Shown one piece after another: positions 39,521 to 50,884 of a stretch of 64,000 nucleotides of DNA. A model generated the notes under the pieces. The model ran no database searches and was not told the origin of the DNA. It saw only the letters and a list, made by a program, of their open reading frames with translations. This DNA comes from Roridomyces roridus (taxonomy: Eukaryota > Basidiomycota > Agaricomycetes > Agaricales > Mycenaceae): NCBI GenBank assembly GCA_029378245.1, contig JARKIF010000023.1, forward strand, positions 372,001 through 436,000. The letters are read 5' to 3'. The position numbers and the translations under genes were made by a program. Numbering within the stretch: position 1 is the first letter of the stretch; every line of letters starts with the position of its first letter.

Positions 39521-41540
39521 ATGGCGGCCCCCACATCACAGAAACTAGAAGGCCTCCCCTTCACCTCGAGTCCGCAAGGCAGTCTATTTCCCCCATCCGT
39601 CTCGGACCTCCCTGTGATCCCGCCGGAGCACCACTCGAGGACCCTCGTCCTTTGTTTCGATGGCACGGGCGAGCAGTTCGAAGCCGACAATTCGAATGTG
39701 GTCCAATTCTTTTCCTTGTTGCACAAGGGCGATCATACGAAGCAGCTTGTTTATTACCAGTGATTATCGTTGCCTTGCCGTGTGTATCTGACCGAAATGC
39801 TGGTAGACCCGGGATCGGGACCTACGAGAGCCCGCAGATAGCTACTCCGTTAATGGCCAAGTTGTCCATGGTCCGCGGACTGCTTTTCATTTCCACCGTG
39901 TACTGAGGTATCGATTAACCAGGTAATCGACGAAGCGATTGCCTGGAATCTACACGCTCACGTCATGGGTGCGGTTTATTCGGCATCTGCTCGACGAACG
40001 TGTGTTGACTGTTACCTTTTCGGTTTTAGGTGGCTACGAATTCTTGATGGAGAACTGTACGTTCTAATCTGCTGTTCTCCCCCCATATTTTTACTGACAG
40101 GTGTTCTTGGCTAGACACCACCGGTGACCGAATTTGCATCTTTGGATTTTCTCGGGGTGCTTACACCGCGCGGAGGTGCGTGCCACTACTTCTAGATCAC
40201 ACAGAGTTCTGGATATACTTTCAGTTTGGCGGGGATGATCCACAAAGTCGGCCTTCTCCCGGCATGTAACTTCCAGCAGATTCCCTTTGCGTATAAGATG
40301 TATACGAGAAATGGTGAATTCTTTTACAATTTGAATTGGTTGTCCGTTACTCACATGTCATTGATACAGACGAAATCGGTTGGAAGCAGTCGAATGCTTT
40401 CAAAAAGACCTTTTCAATCGACGTTGACATCGAATTCATCGGGGTTTGGTGAGGACCCTCTTCGTTATTATACGCTCTCTGACTGACGCATTGACAGGGA
40501 CACAGTGAACTCGGTGGGCGTCATTCCTAAACGCCTCCCGTTCACTACATCCAATACAATTGTCCGTACGTTCCGGCACGCGCTCTCCCTCGATGAACGG
40601 CGTGCCAAGTTCAAGGCCAATCTATGGAACCGACCGACGGCGAGGGAAAGCGTTTTGAGCTACACGGATCAGAAGATCCAGGATGATAAGCTCAAGACGG
40701 GGAACCACGCTCATGCTCACGAGAATGGTAGTAAGATGTCGCAGAAGGCGTTGGAGCGGAAGTGGTCGAAGGAGGTTAGAAAGCCTACGGATATCGAGGA
40801 GGTAAGTGGGCCTGGTTCGTATTCCTCTGACCTGGCCTGATTTTTCCTTAGGTTTGGTTTGCCGGATGTCATTGCGGTGCGTTTGTATCAAGTCCACTGT
40901 CAACAACTGATTGTATGTCACTCCAGACGTCGGCGGCGGCTCTGTGGATAACGAGACCACGACGAATCTTGCTCGAATCCCATTACGATGGATGGTTCGT
41001 CAGTGTTTCAAGACGGAGACTGGGATCATGTTCAACACCGAGGGCCTGCGTAGCATCGGCCTCGATCCCACCAGTCTCTTCCCACTCGTCAAACCCCGCC
41101 CTCCAGCACTCCCCGTCGGCGGCTCGGGCATCCGACCCATTCCCATGCCTACCCCTAAATCTAAAACGGTCGACGAACCAGATGAGCCAACGCCGGCAAA
41201 TGCACCCAATGTACAACTCCAACTCCGCAAGACAGAAGAAGAACTCGACCTCGAAGACGCGCTCTCCCCACTCTACGATGCGCTCTCCCTCCCTTTCTAC
41301 TGGCCTTGGTGGATCCTCGAATTCCTGCCGATTCGACAGCGCTACCAACGCGGGGACAACAAGTGGATGACGTACCTCGGGTGGAACATGGGACGAGGGC
41401 GGTTTATCCCGAAGCAAAAGACACTGGGGGTCAAGGTGCATCGGAGTGTCAAAATGAGGTTGGAGGCGCTGCATGAGGATGGGAGGAAGTATGAGCCGAG
41501 GGCCAAGTTTGATTTGACGAGGACGACGTGGGTTGATTGA
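39521..41540 (+). CDS. DUF2235 (Tle1-like) alpha/beta hydrolase
   Basis: Ten or so exons encode about 515 residues from MAAPTSQKLEGLPFTSSPQG. The family blocks are all present in order: RTLVLCFDGTGEQFEADNSN, VVQFFSLLHKGDHTKQLVYY, GIGTYESPQIATPLMAKLSM, DEAIAWNLHAHVMGGYEFLM, then the nucleophile elbow RICIFGFSRGAYTARSLAGM (G-F-S-R-G) and EFIGVWDTVNSVG with the acid Asp. After a small exon (VWFAGCHC) comes DVGGGSVDNETTTNLARIPL, whose His lies next to DVGGG. Ser-Asp-His is the expected triad. The rest ends KFDLTRTTWVD at 41540. DUF2235 enzymes are related to bacterial phospholipase effectors. Fungal members are intracellular, and their substrates are mostly unknown. The gene looks intact. Confidence 0.9.
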
Positions 41541-41878
41541 GGAGTGCTGAAATTCTTGTATTGCTTTTTCTTGTAATAATTGTAGTTCCACTTCAAAGGA
41601 GCAATCCCTGGAACTCCATGTTCAACAGGACTTTGGCGTTTGACTTGGTGTTTGAACCTCAGGCTTACATACATATGCGGATTTCCACGCAGTGTCAGCG
41701 CTTGCACCCGTTATTATTTCTCGGCTTCGCGTGATCCGAATTGCTTCAAAAGGGATTCCTGTGATCGGAAATTCGGAACGCCGCGGCTGTCACGCGGCCT
41801 TGCTCACTAATTTGCTTACTGAGCACAGTCCTTCTTTATCCGATCGACGCTGTGAAATCTCCTACTTACCCACCAAGC
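41541..41878. other. Spacer between DUF2235 and SDR genes
   Basis: No gene. TTGTAATAATTG just after 41565 could be part of a 3' processing signal for the hydrolase. The rest should include the reductase promoter. No TATA box is obvious. Confidence 0.35.
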
Positions 41879-43335
41879 ATGCCCATCGTCCACGTTGGAA
41901 AAGTACTTGTCTCGGGCACGAATGGCTACGTCGCCGTCGTACGTTGCACTCCCACCTAGCAGTAGTACTTGGCCTTGACTCCTATTCAGTGGGTCGTCCG
42001 CAAACTCCTCGAATCCGGATTCTCCGTCCGCGGGACTGTGCGCTCCGCCGACAAGGGTCAGCACCTCACCGAACTCTTCAAATCCTACGGAGACAAGTTC
42101 GAGCTCATCGTCGTGCCCGATATTGCTGCAGTGCGTGACTGAGATTCGCTTTGAGGCAGGCTTTTGCTGATGACTGATCGGGTACGAAGGAGGGTGCGTT
42201 CGACGAAGCGGTCAAGGGTGTGGATGCGATCGCACACACGGCGTCGCCGTTCCATTTCAATGCACATGATCCCGCTGGTGCGTGGCCTACATACTTCTCT
42301 TTCCCCCAGGCTTGTGAAGGATTTACCCGCAGAGCTCTCTGTACCCGCCATTCAAGGCACAGTCGGGATTCTCGAGAGTGCGAGGAAATACGGGTATGTC
42401 CCCGAATTCTGCCTGGACCTTCCCATTTATTCGGCGCGCCGCACCCAGCCAATCTGTGAAGCGCGTGGTTATCACAGGGTCCACAGCCTCGATAATCCGA
42501 CCCAAAACCGAACAACTCGACGAATTCGACTGGAACGAGCCGGCTGTGAAGGCTGTCGAGGAGCGCGGATCCGAAGCTACCAATGCTGAGAAATATCAGA
42601 GTTCAAAGACGTTGGCTGAGCGCGGTGTGTAAATTGGGCATCTCATCTTTGGCGTTGGCTGATATTTTCCTTCCATCGCAGCTGCGTGGAAGTTCCTGGA
42701 TGACCACATCAAAGAACTCGGCTGGGATCTAGCGGTTATGAACCCACCCTTCGTCCTCGGCGTGTGTACCCTTCCATCCTTCCCCCGTTTTCATAGCGTC
42801 TCAGACCACCGCAGCCCCCGATCCACGAGCTCTCCTCGTCCCCAGCAGCCGCCGCCCTCAACACTTCCACGAAAGTGATGCTCGACGTCATGACCATCCC
42901 CGACGCCGCCGCCCGTCTCAACAACGGAAACTTTGTCGACGTGCGCGATTTAGGCGACGCCCACGTCCGTGCGTTCAAGTCAGAATTGCCGGCCTACGTC
43001 CCTATGGACGCGGTGAACAAGGAGGAGGGGAAGAATGTCAATCGGTTCATCATCGGGGGTTTCAACTTTACGTGGCAGGATTGGCGTACGTCTCTTTCAT
43101 TCATTGATTCTTCAGTACAATTGCAAACTCCGCTGCAGTTGACGCCCTGCCGCCTACATCCAAGGCGCAGAAGGGCACGCCTGGGAGCGGAACCCGGAAG
43201 CTTGACTACTCGAATGCGAAGGCGAAGAAGGTGCTTGGACTCGGTGCGGAGGGTCACGCATATATCCCTTTTGTGCAGACGGCGCGGGATACGTTGGCTG
43301 ATTTTGAGAAGCGGGGATGGGTGGAGAGTTCGTAG
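41879..43335 (+). CDS. Extended SDR: NADPH-dependent ketone/aldehyde reductase (GRE2/ARI1-like)
   Basis: About seven exons encode some 345 residues. The N-terminus MPIVHVGKVLVSGTNGYVAV holds a variant of the TGxxGxxG cofactor loop. Then come VVRKLLESGFSVRGTVRSAD, GAFDEAVKGVDAIAHTASPF, AIQGTVGILESARKYG, RVVITGSTASIIRP, the catalytic YQSSKTLAE (Tyr-x-x-x-Lys) and LGWDLAVMNPPFVLGPP. The C-terminal part includes NFVDVRDLGDAHVRAFKSEL and ends ADFEKRGWVESS. This matches fungal dihydroflavonol-reductase-like enzymes that reduce carbonyls with NADPH in the cytosol. The true substrate is unknown. All motifs are intact. It lies between the DUF2235 gene and asparagine synthetase without evidence of a shared pathway. 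Confidence 0.88.
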
Positions 43336-44282
43336 CCGTAGATTCGGTGCATAGGAATAACACCTTGAACTCCAGTTCGCACTCCAGACCACCAACTGTC
43401 AGCTTAAACTCGCAAATTAAGTCAAGTCAATGGTATGGGACAGTCCTAGTCGGGCGTGGTGGCATGCCACGCACCCGCTCCGCTACTCTTCGTGCTATCC
43501 AGTCCAGCGGTATAAGGCTCCGTGGATCGTGGAATCCTTGTGGATTCATGCCTAAAGCGCTCAAGCGCTCCAGCGGTCAAGGCCGCAGAAGACCTCCAGA
43601 AGATCTTGTGAGGTTGCGGCAAGGTTGCGGGCCAATGACTTTGCTTTGCGTGGGCGATGGCGTGACCGCGAGGAGGGACGTAGGCCAAGGACTCGAATAT
43701 GCGAAGAAGTGGGTTAGGCGGAAAACGCGGCTGGAGTAGGGGACGTGGAGAGTTGGTCAAGAGTGTGGAGCAGAAGGCGGCGTGACTGTGACACTGTGAC
43801 CATCATCACTTGTTCCTGACCGTCTTCCACTTGCTTTCCACTGATCCTCTGCGGCTGGAATCCACATGTGGTCTGCCGTGCATATCTTGAAAACTATTTC
43901 GGTTTAGCCCTTTCGGATGGAACTGTAGAACACCCTAGAGCTCGGCACCCCGACCTACCCCGACCTTGAGGCGAAAACCTGACTCAGCCGCAGTCTCAGC
44001 GGCTTCTTGGAGAAAATTCCCAGCGCTTGGTACACCTCGTTATATGGGCTCAAACGCTGCTCTCCCCGGGGCGCCGTTCGGTCTCCGCCTCAAATCAACT
44101 CTACTTTTTCCGTAATCCCGAATCGCTGTCATACACACCATGTACATGCTTTCGGATCCCCGCCGACATGCTTTCGGATCCCCGCCGTACATTCCTCTTT
44201 TGAGCCTGATAACTCGGTTCTTCCTTCCCATAAATACCAGACTCATTCCAAGTACTCTTAATCGAAGCCAACTTGTCGCAGA
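43336..44282. other. Intergenic region upstream of asparagine synthetase
   Basis: No gene is recognised. A 22-23 bp unit (CATGCTTTCGGATCCCCGCC) is present twice in tandem at 44147-44191. ATAAATA at 44230-44236 stands about 50 bp before the next ATG as a possible TATA box. Short palindromes (TGGTGGCATGCCACG, about 43458) have no assigned role. Confidence 0.45.
44147..44191. repeat. Tandem duplication of a 22-23 bp unit in a promoter region
   Basis: Two adjacent copies of CATGCTTTCGGATCCCCGCC differ only at the last one or two bases. They end about 90 bp before the start codon of asparagine synthetase, so they fall in its likely promoter. Confidence 0.65.
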
Positions 44283-46881
44283 ATGTGCGGTCTCACAGCT
44301 GTTTTTCACCCCGACTCGGTGGGGCGCCCGTCGATCGACGTCCTCCATCAGGATCTTGCCTCATCCCTCGAAATCATCAAGCACCGAGGTCCCGATTCTC
44401 GCGGGACGTATGTCTCGCCGGATGCACGCGTCGGTGTGTGCCGCAGGCTCTGGTTTAGTTGCAAATGATCACCGACTTTTCATCCAGGCCTTGGACATGT
44501 GCGATTGGCGATAATAGACTTGGAGACGGGGCAGCAACGTGAGTCCCTCAGCGCGCCACGGCGGCTCTCGGATGCTGAATATGCCCCAGCCATGTCTGAT
44601 GAAGACGAGCTCATCCATTGCGTCGTGACGGGCGAGATATACGACCATGACCGCATCCGTGCCGAAATGCAACGGGATGGCTGCTTCTCTTTCAAGACCA
44701 AGTCGGACTCGGAGCTTGTCGTCCAGCTGTGTGTCCATCATTCCTCCTAGGGTCCCATGGCTGATATGCAGCCAGGTACAAGCGCGATGGCATGAACCTG
44801 CTTTTCAGCCTCCGTGGCGAGGTTTGCACTCACTCATATTTCCTATATTCCCGTTTAATTTTCTGCAGTTTGCCTTCGTCCTGTACGACAAAAAACGCCA
44901 GCTTCTCTTCGCCGCCCGGGATCGCTTTGGCATCAAGCCGCTTTACTACACCGTCTCCAACGGTCGCGTACTCTTTGCGAGTGAGATGAAAGCGTTCATG
45001 GGCCTCGGTTGGAAGGCCGAATGGGATCTCGATAGTATTGTGCAACATGGGGATCTCAGCGATGAACGGACGGTTTTCAAGGGTGCTTTCAAGGTATCCC
45101 ATATCTTTCTGTTTTCGATATATGTATCGACAACTGATCCACTACACCCAGCTGGGCGCAGGGCACTCAGCGCTCTGTCTACCGTCTGGCGAGGTCCGCA
45201 TCGAACGCTACTGGGACCTCACGTACCCTACTCCTTCCGCACCTCCTCCAGGAACTGTGGACGAAATGATCTCCATCGTGCGAAGCATGCTGATTGAGTC
45301 CGTCCGTCTGCGTCTGCGTGCTGATGTTCCGCTGGCAATTTACCTCAGCGGTGGCATCGACAGTTCTTGCGTTGCGGGAATTGCCACGCAGCTTCTGCGA
45401 GAGAAAGATCCTCAAGCCAAAGTCACGGCGTTTACGTTGGCCTTCATCGGTAAGTTCCCCACTTCCTCATAGTGATCAACCAACGACTTGGAGTAGAGGA
45501 CGACTCAACGGATGAATCACCTCTGGCAAGGCGCTCTGCTGCGCATATCGGAGCCGACATGCACGAGGTACCAGCGACAGAGGCGAAGCTGGTTGACGTC
45601 CTCGAGGAGTCTATCTATCACTCCGAACTGATTGCGGCGACATTCCATGGGGCAGGTAAACTCCTCTTGTCCAAGGCCGTGCGGGAAAAGGGATACAAGG
45701 TTGGTAATTCCTACTCGCATGTTACGCTCCGAACACGTTTCATCATTCTTTTTGCAGGTCGTTCTTTCAGGAGAAGGTTCGGAGATCTGCTCTTCATCTA
45801 CAGTTTGATGCATATGTACTCACAGTTTTCAAGGTTCTGACGAAATATTCGGCGGATACTCATGGTTCGCCGCCGACTACGCCCGAAATGCCGACCCCAC
45901 AGCCAAGGCGCTCGGCATCTCCGTCCCCACCGACGCCGAGCGAACTGACCTTTTGTCGCAAATGCTCAAGGCTGCCGGCCCGCCCCAGATATCCGATGTT
46001 TATGACACCTCATCCAAGACGCCGGCAAGTGCCTCTCACGACTTGCTTCAGGTCAACGTACACAACCTGCTTGGCTCGAATATGGCCACACCCCAAGAAC
46101 CCAAGATGTTTCTTCCCGGGGTCGTCGCCCAGACTGGTGTGCCAGACCTGAGAAGGTGCATTGCGGAGGGTATAGACCCGCGTGTGCGACGTCACTCGGT
46201 AGAGGGTTCGTGGCATAGTTTGAACGTTTCCTTGGTACGTTCTGTCCCTCTCATTCGCAAACACTTACATTCGGTTTCAGTACGTCACGGGGAAAACTCT
46301 CATGACCAAGATGCTTTTGAATTTTCTCGGAGATCGCAACGACATGGCCAATTCCATCGAGAGTCGCGTCCCTTTCCTCGACCATCCTTTCGTCGAATAC
46401 GTCAACTCATTACCACCGTGCGCAGGCCGCTCGCCATTTTTCTTCTCCTGGATTGACTTGCCCCTTCTCCAGGTCTTTGAAACTCCGTCCAATTGCCCAG
46501 GACGGCCCGACCAAGTGGATTCTTGTCGAAAAATGGATCCTCCGGGAGGCCACGAAACCCTTCATCACCGACGAAATCTACAAACGTCGAAAAATCCCAT
46601 TCAACCCGCCCCCCAAACCGTCCAATTCCAACAAGAGTACGCTCACTCCGTTGCAGGTGCACCTCCGCGACCGCATCACCCAAAAGACTGTAGAACGAAC
46701 GGGGTTGTTCGACTGGGGGTACATCGAGGAGCTGTTGAAGGGGTATTTGGAGAATCCCGTCTATCCATTGCATGGGGCTATTGATACGAGGGCGAGGAAG
46801 CTCATGGTTGTGCTCAGTTTTGTGGTTTTTCAGGAACGGTTCAACGTGCCAACGGCGAAGCGTGTCTGGTGTAACTTGTAA
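44283..46881 (+). CDS. Asparagine synthetase (glutamine-hydrolysing)
   Basis: The start at 44283 gives MCGLTAVFHPDSVGRPSIDV, with the Cys-2 nucleophile of class II glutamine amidotransferases. The amidotransferase half continues with IIKHRGPDSRGTYVS, GHVRLAIIDLETGQ, HCVVTGEIYDHDRIRAEM, TKSDSELVVQL, LRGEFAFVLYDKKRQL and RDRFGIKPLYYT. The synthetase half has the pyrophosphatase loop IYLSGGIDSSCVAGIA, then HGAGKLLLSKAVREKGYK with VVLSGEGSDEIFGGYSWF, and NDMANSIESRVPFLDHPFVE. The enzyme makes asparagine from aspartate, glutamine and ATP in the cytosol. About eleven exons give roughly 650-700 residues, a little above the usual size. Family members also occur in secondary pathways, but the complete motif set favours a working synthetase. 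No breaks are seen. Confidence 0.92.
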
Positions 46882-46922
46882 ATGGAGCGAAATGTAGAAC
46901 GCCGAGTCGGACGGATAAACTT

Positions 46923-49281
46923 TCACGTCCTGAATCTAAACCGTAGACTTCGGTTTCCCAACTCATCCGCTCTCGAATCTTCCTCTTCTCTTTCCTCCAC
47001 AGTGAGAGCGGCGTACTTGCGCGCGTGAACCTTGTTGAGGTGGCGGTAGTATTGTCTTTGGATTATCCTGTAGTCCAATCGAGTCATGAGATGCCAAGAT
47101 TCTAGGCAGGAGACAGAGACAGATACGAACCACATGAGCGTTGCAGCAGCGGCGAAAGCAATGTTGATCGAGTTTCCCGTTCTGAAATCTGGGCAGAAAG
47201 ATTAACCGTCCCTCGGTGTAAATGTAACACCAACACGCACCAGGTGCGTCTTGAGCTTGGTAGATCTGCGACGCCCCTTTGTACAGTTCTCAGTCAGCTG
47301 GATCCAAGAAGTGTGCTCGAGGGAAACACCCACAGGTACCGTAGACATTGCCAGCGAAAATCACCGCGCCACTGGCAATCGTCCTCTTGCCCACGCTGCC
47401 GGTGTTTTCAGACATCCAGCCGACGTTGAGAGGATGGTTGTAGGGCCAGCTGGCTACGATGACTGCGCCGAAGTATCTGCTTGCTGCTTCAGAATATGGT
47501 TCACGGAAAGAAAGATGATAAACAACGCACTTGACACCGCGAGGAGCGGAAGAGGGCATAGTGCGGAGGATGATCCATCCGACGAGCTTGCCAATGCCGC
47601 TTTGCGTGCCAATATCAACACATGGCATTCAAGGACCAAGTTGAATTTAGAAAGGACGTACATCCAAAAGCCCCGTGCAACGCCCTGTCTCCCGTCCTCC
47701 CGGAATGCCAGCTGACCAGCACCATAGCGATGCATTGCAGGATGTATGGCGGCGCGGTGAGTGCGTTGGAGACGAAGACATTGAAATGGAAGGATTTGAT
47801 TACTGTTGGAAGGTCTGTGCGGTGGAGGTTTTGAGGTCATCGGCGGGGAGACGAATAGAGGAAAACGCACAGGTCCCGAGAGGTTGAGTCGGCGTAAGGA
47901 CGAGAGCTGTCAGTAGAAGGTGGCCCCAGAGCGCTTGCTGTAGGTTCAACACAGGTTCTCAGGATGCTAGATTTGAAGAACGAACCGAGATCCCTCGCCG
48001 AGTCCTTCAGATCGGCGCGGGTAACGCGTTTCCTTCCCAGCTCTCAGTTTCCGTGCCTCGAGGCAATATCAGAAAAACTCACTCATACTGCTGTTTGGAC
48101 TCATCGTCCCTTATAACCCTGGTGACAGCGATTTGAATCTGCCTCTGAGAGAACCAGGATTGGAAACCACGGAAGCCCCGGCGGTTTTGACGGCACTGCG
48201 GGGAAGGTAGAACCTGGTAATATATCGTGGGTTGATTTGACATTCCCTGGCTCGCGGAAGTTGGCTTGCCAGATGAAGCACGAGACAACCATGGTTATGA
48301 TCCCATCCTACGACTCGCCGTCAGATGAACGAACGGTGGAGTCTGAAACAAGACTTACTACGAGGAAGAGCCACTTCCATCCCTCTAACCCGCCTCTCCC
48401 GCGCAGTTGCAGCAATCCGCTGGCCATGAGGCCGCTCACCGCATTCGCGATTGACTGAATCTTAGACAAGTAGCATGAACATTGGGTCTAGGACGCACCT
48501 GGATACCCCAGAACCAAGCTAACCGCGTCGTCAACTCGGCGCCCTTGTAAAATCCGCCCATGTAGATGAGTGCAGAGGGGATGACGCCGCCTTCAGTGAG
48601 CGCGATGACTGTTTTTGGGTCAATCTCTGTGTCTCTTTGGAATAGGGACGCATACAAATTCGGACGCAGAAATATCCGGCCGTGTTCTTGATCGCGGCAT
48701 GCGAGAGTGTAACGATGCCCTGGGAAAAAGTCTCAGCTCTGTGGAAAGAGGCGGCGGATAAGTTCACCCATGCAGCCATGAGGATAGGTATCCCTGTTCA
48801 TTCATGAACCTCGGTGTAGTGGAACAGCAAGCAATACGTACATCTGGAAGGGCCAACAATTTTGGCTATGAGAGCGCCGGAACTAGATCAACTCATCCAG
48901 AGAGTGAACGGGATGAAAAGGTCCAGAGACTTACAACGCAGCCAACGAGAAGACCACAGAGTACACCGCCGTCGCCGTGTTCACTGTGTTGATAGTGAAA
49001 CCTAAATCCGCGGGGAGGCCGTCCGAGATGGCATTGGAGAGATTCGTGCGGTCCATGTTGAGCACAAAGGTCGTTAGGAGGACCGCTGGGAAAAGACGGG
49101 TGTCAAGGATACGGATGACGGCGTTCTCCTCCTCTTGCGTGTACGACAGACTCTTGTCATAGTACGAAGGCTCTTCAGGGTGCAGTGTGCCCACAGCTGT
49201 CTGGGTTTCGGTCCAGACGTTGGTGCCATCGCCTTTCGAGTCGGATTTTTCACCCGCGGCTAGGTCTGAGTGCGTCGACAT
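46923..49281 (-). CDS. MFS transporter, anion:cation symporter type (Dal5/TNA1-like)
   Basis: Many short introns divide a gene of about 500 residues that starts MSTHSDLAAGEKSDSKGDG (49281). The cytoplasmic N-tail ends in NAVIRILDTRLFPAVLLTTF, then VLNMDRTNLSNAISDGLPAD, the first helix and loop of the Dal5 subfamily. Further exons show SGALIAKIVGPSRW, GIVTLSHAAIKNTAGYF, LTEGGVIPSALIYMGGFYKG with AELTTRLAWFWGIQ, SIANAVSGLMASGLLQLRGR, YLPRSAVKTAGASVVSNPG, NTGSVGKRTIASGAVIFAGN, and the tail IIQRQYYRHLNKVHARKYA. The family imports organic anions such as allantoate, nicotinate or related compounds with protons. Which one cannot be inferred here. It converges tail to tail with asparagine synthetase, only 41 bp apart. 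Confidence 0.87.
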
Positions 49282-49630
49282 TGCGAGGGAAGAAAGATAC
49301 GCTGAAAATGCGCACCTATATGAACGTATAAGTGTATACCTGGCACCATCCCTTGCTCGAATGGCGCGATTAGAAGCACGTCAGTGGCGTCCAATGGGTG
49401 GGGCGATTCAGTGCGAAGATTGAGCCGCATTCAGACTTCGGCGTGCGAATGGCGCTGCTTCTCGCCGAAAGGGGAGGCGGCGGCCCGATGTGCGGGAGGT
49501 CAGAAGTAAGAGGCGAGCAAACAGATAGCAGCATCGTTCGGCCATCATACATATCTGATAGCATCACGGATCATCATCGAGTCCTTGTTTACTCCTGTTT
49601 CTCGCCCCTTACTCCGTTACTCCCACCACA
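49282..49630. other. Divergent promoter region between MFS and F-box genes
   Basis: This 349 bp stretch lies between two divergent start codons, so it should contain both promoters. TATACxTATACG-like AT-rich words stand at about 49320-49340 on the MFS side. No TATA box is clear for the F-box gene. Confidence 0.4.
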
Positions 49631-50884
49631 ATGCCTTCCCTCCTCGACCTCCCCAACGAATTACTCACAGAAGTTGCCAAGCACTTTCCCCGAGTCTACT
49701 CTGGTATGGATGCTCGCAAGCACGGCGTCCGCAGCGACCAATTCGAGGGTATCGACACACTCCGCGCATTGTCTCACACATGTCGCATCCTCCGTAACGT
49801 CTGCCGACCGGTTCTGTGGCAGCACGTGCAAGCCGTATACAACTCCCGTACCCGCCCCCAGCGCAGGGGCCTCACAAGAATTCTCGAACGCCGCATGGCC
49901 GGCCTCCTGAAAAAGTCGGCGTCGTCTGTGAGGCCCCACATTTGGTGTGTCCCCTAACTGAAACCCGCGAAGAACGCTAAATTTGAATCTAGCTCCTTGT
50001 CAATCAGTTTCATCGAATGCAGCATGACCAACTGGGCCTGGGAACCCATCTCTGGTTTCCTCCGCGCCCTAGCGTCTCTGCCGAACCTCCGCGAACTCAC
50101 CATCGTCGACGCGCCGGAAAACTGGTGGCAGATGCAACATGTCTTCAAAGCAGGCTGGGAGGGCAAAGTCTACCCCTCAGTGCTATCGCTTGGGATACCA
50201 CCGGAGCTCGCTCCAATGTTGCGCTGCTTCCCGAACGTCCAAACATTGATGCAGTGCAACGAGATTCACGAGGAGCATGCGGTCGGCGGCTCCAAGACCC
50301 TGTTTGAGCAGAGTCGGGACTTGTATCGGAATGTGAAAGCCATCCAGAACTTGAACCTGAATCGGGGCTGGGGCGTTGTCCAATGTGAGTATAGTCTGTA
50401 TACTTCCCAATTCAGAGTCGTTATTATATGTCTCGATGTGCATTTCCAGGCATCCGCGAAAACATCCCTCAAGTACAGTCCATTTCGGTATGGGACGGTT
50501 TTGCACTGGTGCGTCGCGTAAACAAGTCCTCCTCTCCTTCTGATTCTCCTGCTTTAGGAGGACCTCTCCATCCTACAAACTCTGCCCTGCCTCACCGAAC
50601 TGCACATTCGGTACCAGCCTCCCCCCGTCCAAGCCGGTCTGTACGGGCACCACCGCCGCTCCAAATATCCGCCGCTCGATGAAATCATCACGGCTGCTGA
50701 GCGCGTGTTGCGTGCGCCGAGACAGGGCACGGGTGGGAGATAGAGGGTGCTTCGTGTTGAGAGGATACGGATGGCGAAGCCGGATGACCAGCCCCCTCCG
50801 TGTTATCGATTTGATCACGGGCCGTTAGGACGAGTGGACTGGGATATGATGATGGAGGAGGAGACGGTGTTTGTTTTTGAATAA
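49631..50884 (+). CDS. F-box protein with in-frame TAG near the C-terminus
   Basis: Four exons. The F-box is at the very start: MPSLLDLPNELLTEVAKHFP, then DTLRALSHTCRILRNVCRPV and LWQHVQAVYNSRTRPQRRGL. The following part is LRR-like (FIECSMTNWAWEPISGFLRA; LASLPNLRELTIVDAPENWW; CFPNVQTLMQCNEIHEEH). The last exon reads ILQTLPCLTELHIRYQPPPV then DEIITAAERVLRAPRQGTGG and meets a TAG at 50741-50743. The same frame stays open for another 46 codons (RIRMAKPDDQPPPCYRFDHG ... MMEEETVFVFE) up to TAA at 50884, and that tail looks like real protein. Either the gene ends at the TAG in this allele, or the codon is an error or is read through. It likely acts as a Skp1-binding adaptor. The target is unknown. 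Confidence 0.75.

Noticed and set aside
39521..43335. Biosynthetic gene cluster
   Set aside because: A hydrolase, a reductase, asparagine synthetase and a transporter are adjacent, but there is no backbone enzyme (PKS, NRPS, terpene synthase) in the window.
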